A program made the translations under genes and the position numbers. The notes beneath the pieces are model-generated. The model saw only the letters and a list, made by a program, of their open reading frames with translations, did no database searches and had not been told where the DNA came from. From an uncultured Bacteroidales bacterium (lineage in GTDB: Bacteria > Bacteroidota > Bacteroidia > Bacteroidales > Paludibacteraceae): a DNA stretch of 11,969 bases. The stretch is taken from assembly GCA_937907165.1 (NCBI GenBank), contig CALCUH010000211.1:1-11969 (forward strand), written 5' to 3'. Of this stretch, positions 1 to 8,130 are shown piece by piece. Position 1 is the stretch's first letter; each line of letters begins with the position of its first letter.

Positions 1-76
1 AGCGGGCGCCTAAATAGGGTAGCGGTGGCTCATTTGCATATATAATGGAAATAATAAGTATAAAAAAGATAATACA

Positions 77-913
77 ATGAACAGAGAACAATTGTTTGAG
101 AACATCATGCGCAAGAGGTCTTTCCTTTGCGTGGGTTTGGATACTGACGTTAATAAAATTCCTGAATTCTTATTTGATAGGGAAGGTGACTTGGACCCTA
201 TTTTCGAGTTCAACAAATCTATCATTGACGCCACGGCGGATTTTTGTGTCGCGTATAAGCCTAATCTCGCATTCTACGAGAGCCTCGGCTTGCAAGGCTG
301 GGATGTCTTGGAGCGCACCATCGATTACATCCGTGAGAAATATCCGGACCAGTTCTTGATCGCGGATGCAAAGCGTGGCGATATCGGCAATACCTCTTCC
401 ATGTATGCCCGCACATTCTTCGGCGCCTTGGATTTCGATTCCGTAACGGTGGCTCCTTACATGGGTGAGGATTCTGTCTCTCCGTTCCTCACTTACGAGA
501 ACAAATGGGTGACCTTGTTGGCGTTGACATCCAACAAAGGCGCTTTCGATTTCCAATTGATGGAGGATAAGGAGAGCGGTGACCGCCTTTTCGAAAAGGT
601 TTTGAAGACTTCCTTGAAGTGGGGTAATGAGGATAACATGATGTATGTGGTCGGTGCGACTAAGGCTGAGATGCTGTCCGACATTCGAAAGATTATCCCT
701 AATCATTTCCTTTTGGTACCTGGTATAGGCGCGCAAGGCGGTAGCTTGGCCGACGTGGTGAAATATGGTATGAACAAAGAGTGCGGTTTGTTGGTCAACT
801 CTTCCCGCGCTATCTTATATGCTTCCAACGGAGAGGATTATGCTCAAGCTGCCCGTGCCGAGGCGCAGAAGGTGCAGCAACAGATGAGCGAGTTCCTTAA
901 GGCGTTGGAATAA
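77..913 (+). CDS. pyrF: Orotidine 5'-phosphate decarboxylase (type 2 subfamily)
   Basis: Decarboxylates OMP to UMP, the last step of de novo pyrimidine synthesis, in the cytosol. The 278-residue product has the expected family layout. An N-terminal strand holds FLCVGLDTD (residues 16-24) and is followed by AYKPN (58-62). The catalytic D-x-K-x-x-D motif is D97, K99 and D102 within DAKRGDIGNTS, the type 2 wording. The phosphate-binding segments are PGIGAQGG (215-222) and VNSSRAI (240-246). The ATG at 77 is the natural start because the protein begins just before the first barrel strand. The leader is A/T-rich with no Shine-Dalgarno, usual in Bacteroidota. The HD phosphohydrolase gene follows after 17 bp, so the two are probably co-transcribed. 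No active-site residue is missing. Confidence 0.97.
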   Translation: MNREQLFENIMRKRSFLCVGLDTDVNKIPEFLFDREGDLDPIFEFNKSIIDATADFCVAYKPNLAFYESLGLQGWDVLERTIDYIREKYPDQFLIADAKRGDIGNTSSMYARTFFGALDFDSVTVAPYMGEDSVSPFLTYENKWVTLLALTSNKGAFDFQLMEDKESGDRLFEKVLKTSLKWGNEDNMMYVVGATKAEMLSDIRKIIPNHFLLVPGIGAQGGSLADVVKYGMNKECGLLVNSSRAILYASNGEDYAQAARAEAQKVQQQMSEFLKALE

Positions 914-930
914 TCGGGTATTAGAGTATA

Positions 931-2151
931 ATGTACAACAAGAGGAAGATAATCAATGATCCTGTGCATGGGTTCATTTCGATTCCGAGTGAACTGCACT
1001 ATGATTTGATACAACATCCATATTTCCAGCGTTTGGGTAGAGTCAAACAGTTGGGAATGAGTTATTTGGTTTATCCTGGAGCTCAACATACGAGATTCCA
1101 ACATTCGCTCGGAGCCATGTTCCTTATGGAGGAGGCGATCGCCCAGTTGAGGTCGCGCGGAAACGAAATCACGGACGAGGAGGCGGATGCTGTCCTCGCC
1201 GCCATCCTTCTGCATGATATCGGTCACGCTCCTTTCTCTCATGTGTTGGAGGATACGCTGACGCGTGAGATATCCCACGAGGAGATCTCTTTGCTGATGA
1301 TGGAGCAGATTAATAAGGAGATGAACGGTGCATTGGAGCTGGCGATGTCTATCTTCCGCAACCAGTATCACAAGAAGTTCCTTCATCAGTTGGTCTCCAG
1401 CCAATTGGATATGGACCGTCTCGATTATTTGATCCGTGATAGCTTTTTCACCGGAGTGGTCGAGGGCGCTGTGGGTGCCGCCCGCATCATCAAAATGCTT
1501 AATGTGCATGACGATCAATTGGTCGTGGAAGCGAAGGGGGTCTATTCCATCGAGAAGTTCCTCATCGCGAGGCGTATGATGTATTGGCAGGTCTATTACC
1601 ACAAGACTTCGGTGGCGGCAGAACAGGTCTTGATTAAGACGTTGGCGCGCGCCAAGGAACTGACTTCAAAGGGGGTGGATTTGTTTGCGGCTCCTCAACT
1701 TGATTATTTCCTTAAAAACACGATTACCAAAAAGGATTTCATGGTCTCAGACGAGGCTTTGACCAACTATGCCAAGTTCGACGATTCCGACGTTATCAGT
1801 GCCGTGAAGACTTGGTCCTCTTGCGATGATAAGGTGCTTTCTACGTTGTGCCGTAATTTGATGAACAGGGTTTTGTTTAAAATGGAGGTGCGTGAGAAGA
1901 TGCCTTTGGAGAGTGAGGTGCGTGATTACGTGAGGGAAATTTCCGGGAAAATGGGTCTGACAGAGGAAGATGCGCGATATTTTGTTACAATTCATCCAGT
2001 GTCCTCCTATACATATAGCCCCCAAAACGATTCCATTAAGGTTCTGTATGCCGATGGTGGCTTGAAGGACATCACGGATTCTTCCGATTTGCTTAATCTC
2101 TCGTTGATTAGCAAACATGAGAAAAAGTATTATTTCGGATATATAAAGTAA
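931..2151 (+). CDS. HD-domain phosphohydrolase (SAMHD1/YwfO-like, COG1078 type)
   Basis: A 406-residue protein of the HD superfamily resembling SAMHD1-like and YwfO-like phosphohydrolases, which typically hydrolyse dNTPs or related nucleotides. The opening IINDPVHGFI (7-16) and the block YPGAQHTRFQHSLG (48-61) are characteristic of this family. Metal-site candidates are H58, the HD pair H95-D96 in LLHDIGHAPFSH (93-104), and D162 in MDRLDY (161-166). The C-terminal half is helical and I recognise no further domain there. The gene lies 17 bp after pyrF and 117 bp before lpxD, in the same direction. A nucleotide-related role fits the pyrF neighbour, but the substrate cannot be read from the sequence. 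The family assignment is firm; dNTPase activity is an inference. Confidence 0.87.
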   Translation: MYNKRKIINDPVHGFISIPSELHYDLIQHPYFQRLGRVKQLGMSYLVYPGAQHTRFQHSLGAMFLMEEAIAQLRSRGNEITDEEADAVLAAILLHDIGHAPFSHVLEDTLTREISHEEISLLMMEQINKEMNGALELAMSIFRNQYHKKFLHQLVSSQLDMDRLDYLIRDSFFTGVVEGAVGAARIIKMLNVHDDQLVVEAKGVYSIEKFLIARRMMYWQVYYHKTSVAAEQVLIKTLARAKELTSKGVDLFAAPQLDYFLKNTITKKDFMVSDEALTNYAKFDDSDVISAVKTWSSCDDKVLSTLCRNLMNRVLFKMEVREKMPLESEVRDYVREISGKMGLTEEDARYFVTIHPVSSYTYSPQNDSIKVLYADGGLKDITDSSDLLNLSLISKHEKKYYFGYIK

Positions 2152-2220
2152 AATGATTTGTTGTAAAGTAATGGTTTTAATGTAAAAAGGCATTTAAACT
2201 AATATTTTATCCAAACAAAT

Positions 2221-2250
2221 TTTCTTAGTGAGCTATTTTCCTTATTTTTG
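2221..2250 (+). promoter_or_regulatory. Candidate Bacteroides-type promoter for the lpx genes
   Basis: TATTTTTG at 2243-2250 matches the Bacteroidota -7 consensus TAnnTTTG exactly. TTTC at 2221-2224 is a three-of-four match to the -33 TTTG element, with an 18-base spacer, close to the usual 19-21. Transcription would begin a little after 2250, giving a very short leader before the ATG at 2269. It lies in the only sizeable gap (117 bp) between the HD gene and lpxD. Inferred from consensus only. Confidence 0.5.
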
Positions 2251-2268
2251 CAAAAAATATTATTTATT

Positions 2269-3318
2269 ATGGAGTTTTCAGCACAACAGATTGCCGACTA
2301 CCTAAAAGGTACGGTAGTTGGAAATCCTGAGGTTAAGGTTTCTAATTTTTCAAAGATAGAGGCAGGTGAACCGGGTACGTTGACTTTCTTGTCCAACCCG
2401 AAGTATACCGAATATATATATACCACAAAGGCGAGCGCCGTTTTAGTCAACAAGGATTTTGAGCCTGAACAGGAGTTGAGCACCACGCTGATTAAGGTGG
2501 AAAACTCTTACGAGGCGTTGGCTTCCTTGCTTACGTTGGTTGATAATTTCAAACCTAAGAAGTCGGGCATTTCTCCTATGGCTTTCATCTCAGAGAAGGC
2601 GAAATTGGGCGAGAACGCTTATGTTGGCGCTTACGCTTGCATCGAGGATGGAGCTGTGATCGGAAAGAACGCCAATATCTATCCTCAGGTTTATATCGGC
2701 GACAATGTGCGTATCGGCGATAACGTGACTCTCTTCCCAGGTGTGAAAATCTATAAGGAGTGCGTTATCGGTAACAATTGCACGATTCATGCGGGAACTG
2801 TCGTCGGTTCTGACGGATTCGGGTTCGCTCCTACGGCAGACGGACGTTATGATAAGATTCCTCAGATTGGAATAGTCATCATTAATGATGACGTTGAGAT
2901 CGGTGCCAATACGACGATCGACCGCTCTACCATGGGTGCGACGGTCATTGGCAAGGGTGTGAAACTTGATAATTTGGTACAAATAGCCCATAACGTCGAG
3001 GTGGGAGATAATACTGTGATGGCGGCTTTAACGGGTATCGCAGGTTCGACGAAGATTGGAAAACATTGTATGTTTGGTGGACAGTCCGGCGCTGTTGGAC
3101 ATTTAACCATTGCTGATAATAATATCTTCGCCGCGAGATGTGGCGTTTCAAATAACATTAAACAACCGAACGGAATGTATCACGGATTCCCTCATGTGGA
3201 GGCGAAGACTTTCCAACGTTCGTATGTTTGTTTCCGCAACTTCCCTGCTATCAGGAGTCAGATTTTAGATTTGGAGAAGCAGGTGGCCGAGTTGAAGAAG
3301 ATGATAGAACATAACTAA
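2269..3318 (+). CDS. lpxD: UDP-3-O-(3-hydroxyacyl)glucosamine N-acyltransferase
   Basis: Transfers a 3-hydroxyacyl chain from ACP to the 2-amino group of UDP-3-O-acyl-glucosamine, the third lipid A step, in the cytosol. The 349-residue product has an N-terminal nucleotide-binding domain (about 1-100) starting MEFSAQQIADYLKG. A left-handed beta helix of hexapeptide repeats follows (about 105-310), then a C-terminal helix with coiled-coil character (QILDLEKQVAELKKMIEHN). The catalytic histidine is H241 in VQIAHNVEVG, close to E. coli H239. A TTG at 2248 would add seven residues, but it overlaps the predicted -7 promoter element and family members begin like the ATG at 2269, so I use the ATG. 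lpxC-fabZ follows after 6 bp. Confidence 0.97.
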   Translation: MEFSAQQIADYLKGTVVGNPEVKVSNFSKIEAGEPGTLTFLSNPKYTEYIYTTKASAVLVNKDFEPEQELSTTLIKVENSYEALASLLTLVDNFKPKKSGISPMAFISEKAKLGENAYVGAYACIEDGAVIGKNANIYPQVYIGDNVRIGDNVTLFPGVKIYKECVIGNNCTIHAGTVVGSDGFGFAPTADGRYDKIPQIGIVIINDDVEIGANTTIDRSTMGATVIGKGVKLDNLVQIAHNVEVGDNTVMAALTGIAGSTKIGKHCMFGGQSGAVGHLTIADNNIFAARCGVSNNIKQPNGMYHGFPHVEAKTFQRSYVCFRNFPAIRSQILDLEKQVAELKKMIEHN

Positions 3319-3324
3319 GAAAAT

Positions 3325-4710
3325 ATGGCCAAACAGAAAACATTAAAGGAAGCGTTCACGCTTCAAGGCAAAGGTTTGCACACGGGGCTTCCCGTGACAA
3401 TCACGTTTAACCCCGCTCCGGCGAACCACGGATACAAGGTTCAACGCGTTGATTTGGAAGGACAACCGATTATTGATGCGGTTGCTCAGAACGTTGTTGA
3501 AACTTCTCGTGGAACCGTCATTGCGGAAGGTGATGTGAAAATCAGTACTATAGAGCATGCCATGGCTGCTCTTTTTTCGTTTGAAATAGACAATTGTTTG
3601 ATTCAGGTGAACCAGCCTGAATTTCCTATTTTAGACGGTAGCGCTTCCGCCTACGTCGAAGAGATTTCTCGTGTGGGTGTCATCGAGCAGGATTACGATA
3701 AGGAGTTTTTCGTGGTGACGAAAAAGATGGAGTACAAGGATCCTAACACGGGTTCTTCCATTGTTTTGTTGCCGGACGACGAGTTCAACTTGAATGTGTT
3801 GGTTTCGTATCCTTCCTGCATTTTGACGAATCAGTATGCGACATTGGAGTCGTTGGCTGATTTCCCTAAGGAGATTGCTGCGGCGCGTACGTTTGTCTTT
3901 GTGAGGGAGATAGAGATTCTCTTGAAGAATAACCTGATTAAGGGTGGCGACCTCGACAATGCTATTGTGATTTACGACAAGGAGATGGAGCAGGCGGACA
4001 TTGACCATCTGACCTCCTTGCTCGGAATGGATTCCATATCCGTCTCCAAATTGGGTTATTTGCAGAAGCGTCCTTTGGCGTTCGACAACGAGCCCGCTCG
4101 ACATAAGCTTTTGGATGTGATCGGTGATTTGGCGTTGATCGGTAAGCCGATTAAGGGTCGTGTCATCGCTACTTGTCCGGGGCATAAGTTGAATACGGAT
4201 TTCGCGAAGAAGGTATTCAAGACTTTAAAACGACAGGAGATTATCATTCCTCATTATGATCCGACAGTCCCTCCGTTGATGGACATCAATAAGATTAAGA
4301 CGCTTTTGCCTCATCGTTGGCCGATGTTGCTGATTGATAGGATTATCGAGGTGAAGGAGCGTGGAGTAGTCGGTGTGAAAAATGTTTCAGGAAATGAGAC
4401 GTTCTTCTGCGGACATTTCCCTGACGAGCCTGTCATGCCGGGTGTGCTTCTCGTGGAGGCGATGGCGCAGACTGGAGGAATCCTCATATTGAGTAAGTTG
4501 GATGATCCTTCCAAATATTCGACTTACTTCTTGTCTATCGACAAAGTTAAATTCAGAAATAAAGTTGTTCCGGGCGATACGATCATCTTCAAATTGGATT
4601 TGATGACCGATATTCGTCGCGGTTGCGCTTATATGAAGGGCTACGCCATTGTCGCCGATAAGATTGCGGCGGAAGCGGAGTTCCTCGCTCAAGTTGTGAA
4701 GAATAAGTAA
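3325..4710 (+). CDS. lpxC-fabZ: Bifunctional UDP-3-O-acyl-GlcNAc deacetylase / 3-hydroxyacyl-ACP dehydratase
   Basis: One 461-residue protein carries two enzymes. Residues 1 to about 305 are LpxC, the zinc deacetylase that commits the cell to lipid A synthesis. Its zinc ligands are H78 (in STIEHAMAAL), H260 and D264 (in RHKLLDVIGD), and the general-acid histidine is H287 (in GHKLNTDF). Residues from about 319 are FabZ, a hot-dog-fold dehydratase of fatty-acid elongation, with LLPHRWPMLLIDR and the catalytic pair H364 (in CGHFPDEPVMPG) and E378 (in LLVEAMAQTGG). The fusion is well known in Bacteroidota. No internal stop or frameshift is seen across the linker (about 305-318). The gene sits between lpxD and lpxA with gaps of 6 and 15 bp, so it is clearly one operon. 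Fusing the two may help balance lipid A against phospholipid synthesis; that is an inference. Confidence 0.98.
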   Translation: MAKQKTLKEAFTLQGKGLHTGLPVTITFNPAPANHGYKVQRVDLEGQPIIDAVAQNVVETSRGTVIAEGDVKISTIEHAMAALFSFEIDNCLIQVNQPEFPILDGSASAYVEEISRVGVIEQDYDKEFFVVTKKMEYKDPNTGSSIVLLPDDEFNLNVLVSYPSCILTNQYATLESLADFPKEIAAARTFVFVREIEILLKNNLIKGGDLDNAIVIYDKEMEQADIDHLTSLLGMDSISVSKLGYLQKRPLAFDNEPARHKLLDVIGDLALIGKPIKGRVIATCPGHKLNTDFAKKVFKTLKRQEIIIPHYDPTVPPLMDINKIKTLLPHRWPMLLIDRIIEVKERGVVGVKNVSGNETFFCGHFPDEPVMPGVLLVEAMAQTGGILILSKLDDPSKYSTYFLSIDKVKFRNKVVPGDTIIFKLDLMTDIRRGCAYMKGYAIVADKIAAEAEFLAQVVKNK

Positions 4711-4725
4711 TTATTATATTATTTT

Positions 4726-5505
4726 ATGGTACAGGAAATGTCATTTATCCATCCCGAGGCGAAGATCGGAAACAATGTTGAGATCGGACCTTTCGTCTAC
4801 ATTGATAGAAATGTGGAGATCGGTGATGGATGCCAGATTATGGCGCATGCGACAATTATGAGTGGTGCAAGAATCGGGAAGAACGTAAGGATCTTTCCGA
4901 ATGCGGTAATTTCCGCCATCCCTCAGGATTTGAAATTCAAGGGAGAGGAGACCACTGCGGTGATTGGTGACAACACGACCATCCGCGAATGTGCGACGGT
5001 AAATAGAGGTACCGCGTCGAAGGGTACGACTATCGTGGGTTCCAATTGCTTGATTATGGCTTATGCGCATATTGCGCACGACTGTAAGTTGGCCAATAAC
5101 ATTATTATTGGTAATGCGTCTCAGATTGCAGGGGAAGTGGTGATTGACGATTGGGCGATTTTGTCTGGAAGCGTTTTGGTGCACCAGTTTTCCCATATCG
5201 GTGCTCACGTGATTATTCAAGGTGGTTCCCGTGTGGGAAAGGATGTCCCTCCGTATGTGACGGCAGGTCGTGATCCGTTGAGCTACGCAGGTTTGAATTT
5301 GGTGGGTTTGCGTCGCCGCGGTTTCAGCAATGACCAAATTCGTGAGATTCAGGAGATTTATAGAATCTTGTATCAATCTGGTTTGAATATGACTCAAGCG
5401 ACGGAGAAAATTATCTCCGAGATTGCTGATTCGGCGGAGAAACAGACTGTCGTTTCGTTCTTGAATTCTGCTGAAAGAGGTATCATTCGCGGCTATTTTG
5501 ATTAA
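4726..5505 (+). CDS. lpxA: UDP-N-acetylglucosamine O-acyltransferase
   Basis: Performs the first lipid A step, moving a 3-hydroxyacyl chain from ACP to the 3-OH of UDP-GlcNAc. The 259 residues form a left-handed beta helix of hexapeptide repeats (IHPEAKIGNNVEIGPF onward) and a helical C-terminal domain. The catalytic histidine is H118 in AHIAHDC, equal to E. coli H125. By eye alignment, H153 equals E. coli H160. The chain-length ruler position (E. coli G173) is G166, which suits a long acyl chain. E137 replaces E. coli H144. Two ATGs are possible, 4726 and 4738; the first puts the HP motif at the same distance from the start as in E. coli, so I prefer it. nqrA follows after only 27 bp. Confidence 0.97.
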   Translation: MVQEMSFIHPEAKIGNNVEIGPFVYIDRNVEIGDGCQIMAHATIMSGARIGKNVRIFPNAVISAIPQDLKFKGEETTAVIGDNTTIRECATVNRGTASKGTTIVGSNCLIMAYAHIAHDCKLANNIIIGNASQIAGEVVIDDWAILSGSVLVHQFSHIGAHVIIQGGSRVGKDVPPYVTAGRDPLSYAGLNLVGLRRRGFSNDQIREIQEIYRILYQSGLNMTQATEKIISEIADSAEKQTVVSFLNSAERGIIRGYFD

Positions 5506-5532
5506 GAGAAATACACAATAAATTATTCATTT

Positions 5533-6888
5533 ATGTCAGAAGTGATTAAAATTAAAAAGGGTCTCGACATTAATTTGAAGGGAAAGGCCAAGGAGATCTT
5601 CGCGAAAGCGGAGATGCCTGATGTCTTCTCTGTCAGGCCCGATGATTTTCACGGCATCAAACCTAAAACCATCGTTAAGGAAGGGGATCAAGTGAAAGTC
5701 GGAAGCGTTTTGTTCTATGACAAAGCGAATCCCGATTTGAAGGTGGTTTCTCCTGTCAGTGGCGAGGTGATCGCTGTGAACAGAGGCGAAAGACGCAAGG
5801 TGCTCGACATCCGCGTCAAGTCGGACGGTCAGTTTGCTTCCGAGAATTTCGAGAAGGGCAAGCCGTCGTCCATGAGCAAGGAACAGGTGAAGGAGGCCGT
5901 CCTGAACGCTGGTTTCTTTGCTTTCATCAAACAACGTCCGTTCGACGTTATCGCAAACCCGAATGACGCTCCTAAGGCGATCTTCATCTCTGGTTTCGAT
6001 ACCGCTCCTTTGGCTCCTAACTATGATTTCATCATGGTTGGTCGCGAAGAGGAGTTCCAATATGGCGTCGATGCGTTGGCTAAGCTCTCCGGTGCTAAGG
6101 TTCATGTTGGCATCAACGTGGACAATGCGTCTAAGTTGTTTAAATTGACAAAGGGTGTTGAACTCCATGAGTTCCAAGGACCTCATCCTGCAGGAAATGT
6201 GGGCGTTCAAATCCACCATGTTGATCCAATCAACAAGGGTGAAATCGTTTGGACTGTCAACGCTCAGGATGTCGCTATGATCGGTAAGGCTTTCTTGACG
6301 GGCTCGATCGATTACACCCGTACCATCGTTTTGGCTGGTTCTTCTGTTAAGAACCCTGCTTACTCGAAGATGGTTTATGGTGCGTCTATCGCTAATATTG
6401 TCGCTAATAATATCGAGGGTGATAACGTTCGTTACATCAGCGGTAATCCGTTGACGGGTATGCAAATCCCTGCGGACGGTTTCTTGGGCGCGTTCGACGC
6501 TCAGGTGACGGTAATTCCGGAAGGTGACAAAAATGACGAATTCTTGGGCTGGATCATGCCTCGTTTCAATAAGTTCAGCGTGAACCGTTCTTATTTCTCT
6601 TGGTTGCTCGGAAGCAGCAGGGAGTATGAGATCGATACCAACATGAATGGTGGTGAACGAGCATTTATCATGTCTGGTGAGTACGACAAGGTGTTCCCGA
6701 TGGATATCTATCCTGAATTCCTTGTGAAGGCTATCATCGCACAGGATATCGATAAGATGGAGCAGTTGGGTATTTACGAGGTTGCGCCGGAAGATTTCGC
6801 TTTGTGTGAATTTGTATGTACTTCAAAGATTGAGACTCAACGTATTGTGCGTGAAGGATTGGACTTCTTGCGCAAGGAGTTGGCTTAA
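5533..6888 (+). CDS. nqrA: Na+-translocating NADH:quinone oxidoreductase subunit A
   Basis: Cytoplasmic-side peripheral subunit of the Na+-NQR respiratory complex, implicated in quinone binding. Its length of 451 residues is normal for the family. Recognisable blocks include IKKGLDINLKGKA near the N-terminus, SPVSGEVIAVNRGERRKVLDI (a lipoyl-like fold), IKQRPFDV, GPHPAGNVGVQI (G216 onward), ISGNPLTG, FLGWIMPRFNKFS and MSGEYDKVFPMDI (M380 onward). There is no membrane segment, as expected. The ATG at 5533 gives the family-standard N-terminus. It opens the six-gene nqr set. No separate promoter or terminator is evident in the 27 bp after lpxA. Confidence 0.97.
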   Translation: MSEVIKIKKGLDINLKGKAKEIFAKAEMPDVFSVRPDDFHGIKPKTIVKEGDQVKVGSVLFYDKANPDLKVVSPVSGEVIAVNRGERRKVLDIRVKSDGQFASENFEKGKPSSMSKEQVKEAVLNAGFFAFIKQRPFDVIANPNDAPKAIFISGFDTAPLAPNYDFIMVGREEEFQYGVDALAKLSGAKVHVGINVDNASKLFKLTKGVELHEFQGPHPAGNVGVQIHHVDPINKGEIVWTVNAQDVAMIGKAFLTGSIDYTRTIVLAGSSVKNPAYSKMVYGASIANIVANNIEGDNVRYISGNPLTGMQIPADGFLGAFDAQVTVIPEGDKNDEFLGWIMPRFNKFSVNRSYFSWLLGSSREYEIDTNMNGGERAFIMSGEYDKVFPMDIYPEFLVKAIIAQDIDKMEQLGIYEVAPEDFALCEFVCTSKIETQRIVREGLDFLRKELA

Positions 6889-6919
6889 TGGATGTGTAAT
6901 AAATTAAAATGATATAAAA

Positions 6920-8110
6920 TTGAAAGCGTTAAGAAATTTTCTCGACAAAGTGAAACCGTCTTTTGAGGAAGGCGGAAAATTTCACGCGTTTCGCTCTGTG
7001 TTCGACGGATTTGAGACCTTCTTGTTCGTCCCTAACACGACAGCGAAGAGAGGAAGCCACATCCATGATTGCATCGACTCAAAACGTGCGATGTCCATGG
7101 TTGTTATCGCGTTGATACCGGCTCTTTTGTTCGGTATGTACAACGTTGGTTTCCAACATTATTTAGTGCATGGTGAGGAAGCCTCTTTCGGGGCGATGTT
7201 CCTTTACGGTTTCTTGGCTGTGTTGCCGAAAATCGTGGTCTCATACATCGTCGGTCTGGGTATCGAGTTCGTCGTTGCCCAATGGAGAGGGGAGGAAATC
7301 CAAGAAGGATTCCTCGTTTCCGGTATGTTGATTCCTATGATTGTGCCGGTTGAGTGTCCGTTGTGGATTCTCGCTATTGCGACTGCTTTTGCGGTCATCT
7401 TCGCGAAAGAGGTTTTCGGTGGAACGGGTTACAATATCTTTAATGTGGCTTTGGTTACCCGCGCGTTCTTGTTCTTCGCATATCCTACGAAGATGTCTGG
7501 TGACGCTGTTTGGGTCTCTAAGGATGCTTTATGCTGCGTTGGTAGCGAATCTCCATTGATTGACGCCTTCACGGGTGCCACTCCGTTGGGTCAGGCTGCC
7601 ACTACGGGCGTTGAGCATATCACCAATGCGGTAGGTTCTGATATGTCTGTCATGGATATGATCATCGGTTTGTATCCAGGTTCTATCGGTGAGACTAGTG
7701 TCATCGCGATCGGTATCGGTGCGTTCATCTTGTTGTGGACGGGTATCGCTAACTGGAGAACGATGTTTTCTGTATTCGCCGGTGGTATTTTGACTGCTAT
7801 GTTGTTCAATTCTATCGGTGCGAATGATGTGATGAACCTTCCTTGGTTCGAGCACATCTTCTTGGGTGGTTTCTGCTTCGGTGCTGTCTTTATGGCTACC
7901 GACCCTGTCACTTCTCCTAGAACTGAATGTGGTAAGTATGTCTATGGATTCTTGATCGGTTTCGTCGCAATTGTGGTACGTTGTCTGAACCCAGGTTATC
8001 CTGAGGGTATGATGTTGGCCATCTTGTTGATGAACGTGTTCGCTCCGTTGATTGACCATGTATTCGTACAAAGAAATATCAACAAGCGTTTGAAACGTGT
8101 TTCTGAATAA
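6920..8110 (+). CDS. nqrB: Na+-translocating NADH:quinone oxidoreductase subunit B (TTG start)
   Basis: Large membrane subunit of Na+-NQR that carries covalent FMN and takes part in sodium translocation and quinone reduction. It has 396 residues with many hydrophobic helices from about residue 58 onward (for example RAMSMVVIALIPALLFGMY). The flavinylation motif is TGAT (T218-T221) in DAFTGATPLGQ, so T221 is the expected FMN attachment site. The start is a TTG at 6920, chosen because MKALRNFLDKVKPSFEEGG is the conserved NqrB N-terminus. The first in-frame ATG (codon 58) would remove it. An ATG at 6909 is out of frame and closes after two codons. The preceding gap of 31 bp has no Shine-Dalgarno. 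A single-base error or substitution turning ATG into TTG is possible. Confidence 0.96.
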   Translation: MKALRNFLDKVKPSFEEGGKFHAFRSVFDGFETFLFVPNTTAKRGSHIHDCIDSKRAMSMVVIALIPALLFGMYNVGFQHYLVHGEEASFGAMFLYGFLAVLPKIVVSYIVGLGIEFVVAQWRGEEIQEGFLVSGMLIPMIVPVECPLWILAIATAFAVIFAKEVFGGTGYNIFNVALVTRAFLFFAYPTKMSGDAVWVSKDALCCVGSESPLIDAFTGATPLGQAATTGVEHITNAVGSDMSVMDMIIGLYPGSIGETSVIAIGIGAFILLWTGIANWRTMFSVFAGGILTAMLFNSIGANDVMNLPWFEHIFLGGFCFGAVFMATDPVTSPRTECGKYVYGFLIGFVAIVVRCLNPGYPEGMMLAILLMNVFAPLIDHVFVQRNINKRLKRVSE

Positions 8111-8130
8111 TCATTAATATCGAATAAGTC

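Noticed and set aside
1..76. Possible promoter or end of an upstream gene before pyrF
   Set aside because: TTTG at 33-36 has no TAnnTTTG partner at proper spacing. The one open frame entering from the left (stop at 43-45) gives 14 residues I cannot match to any protein.
844..1602. Antisense frame (252 codons) over pyrF end and the HD gene
   Set aside because: Shadow of two well-supported sense genes; no leader and no family resemblance.
2248..2268. Upstream TTG start for lpxD adding seven residues
   Set aside because: It overlaps the predicted -7 promoter element and would lie before the transcript start; the ATG at 2269 matches the family N-terminus.
4741..5397. Antisense frame (218 codons) over lpxA
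   Set aside because: The hexapeptide-repeat periodicity of lpxA gives a repetitive antisense product; no independent support.
5536..6465. Long open frame (309 codons) antisense to nqrA
   Set aside because: It mirrors a clear nqrA reading frame; codon bias of the sense strand keeps the antisense frame open. The product resembles no family and has low-complexity polar composition.
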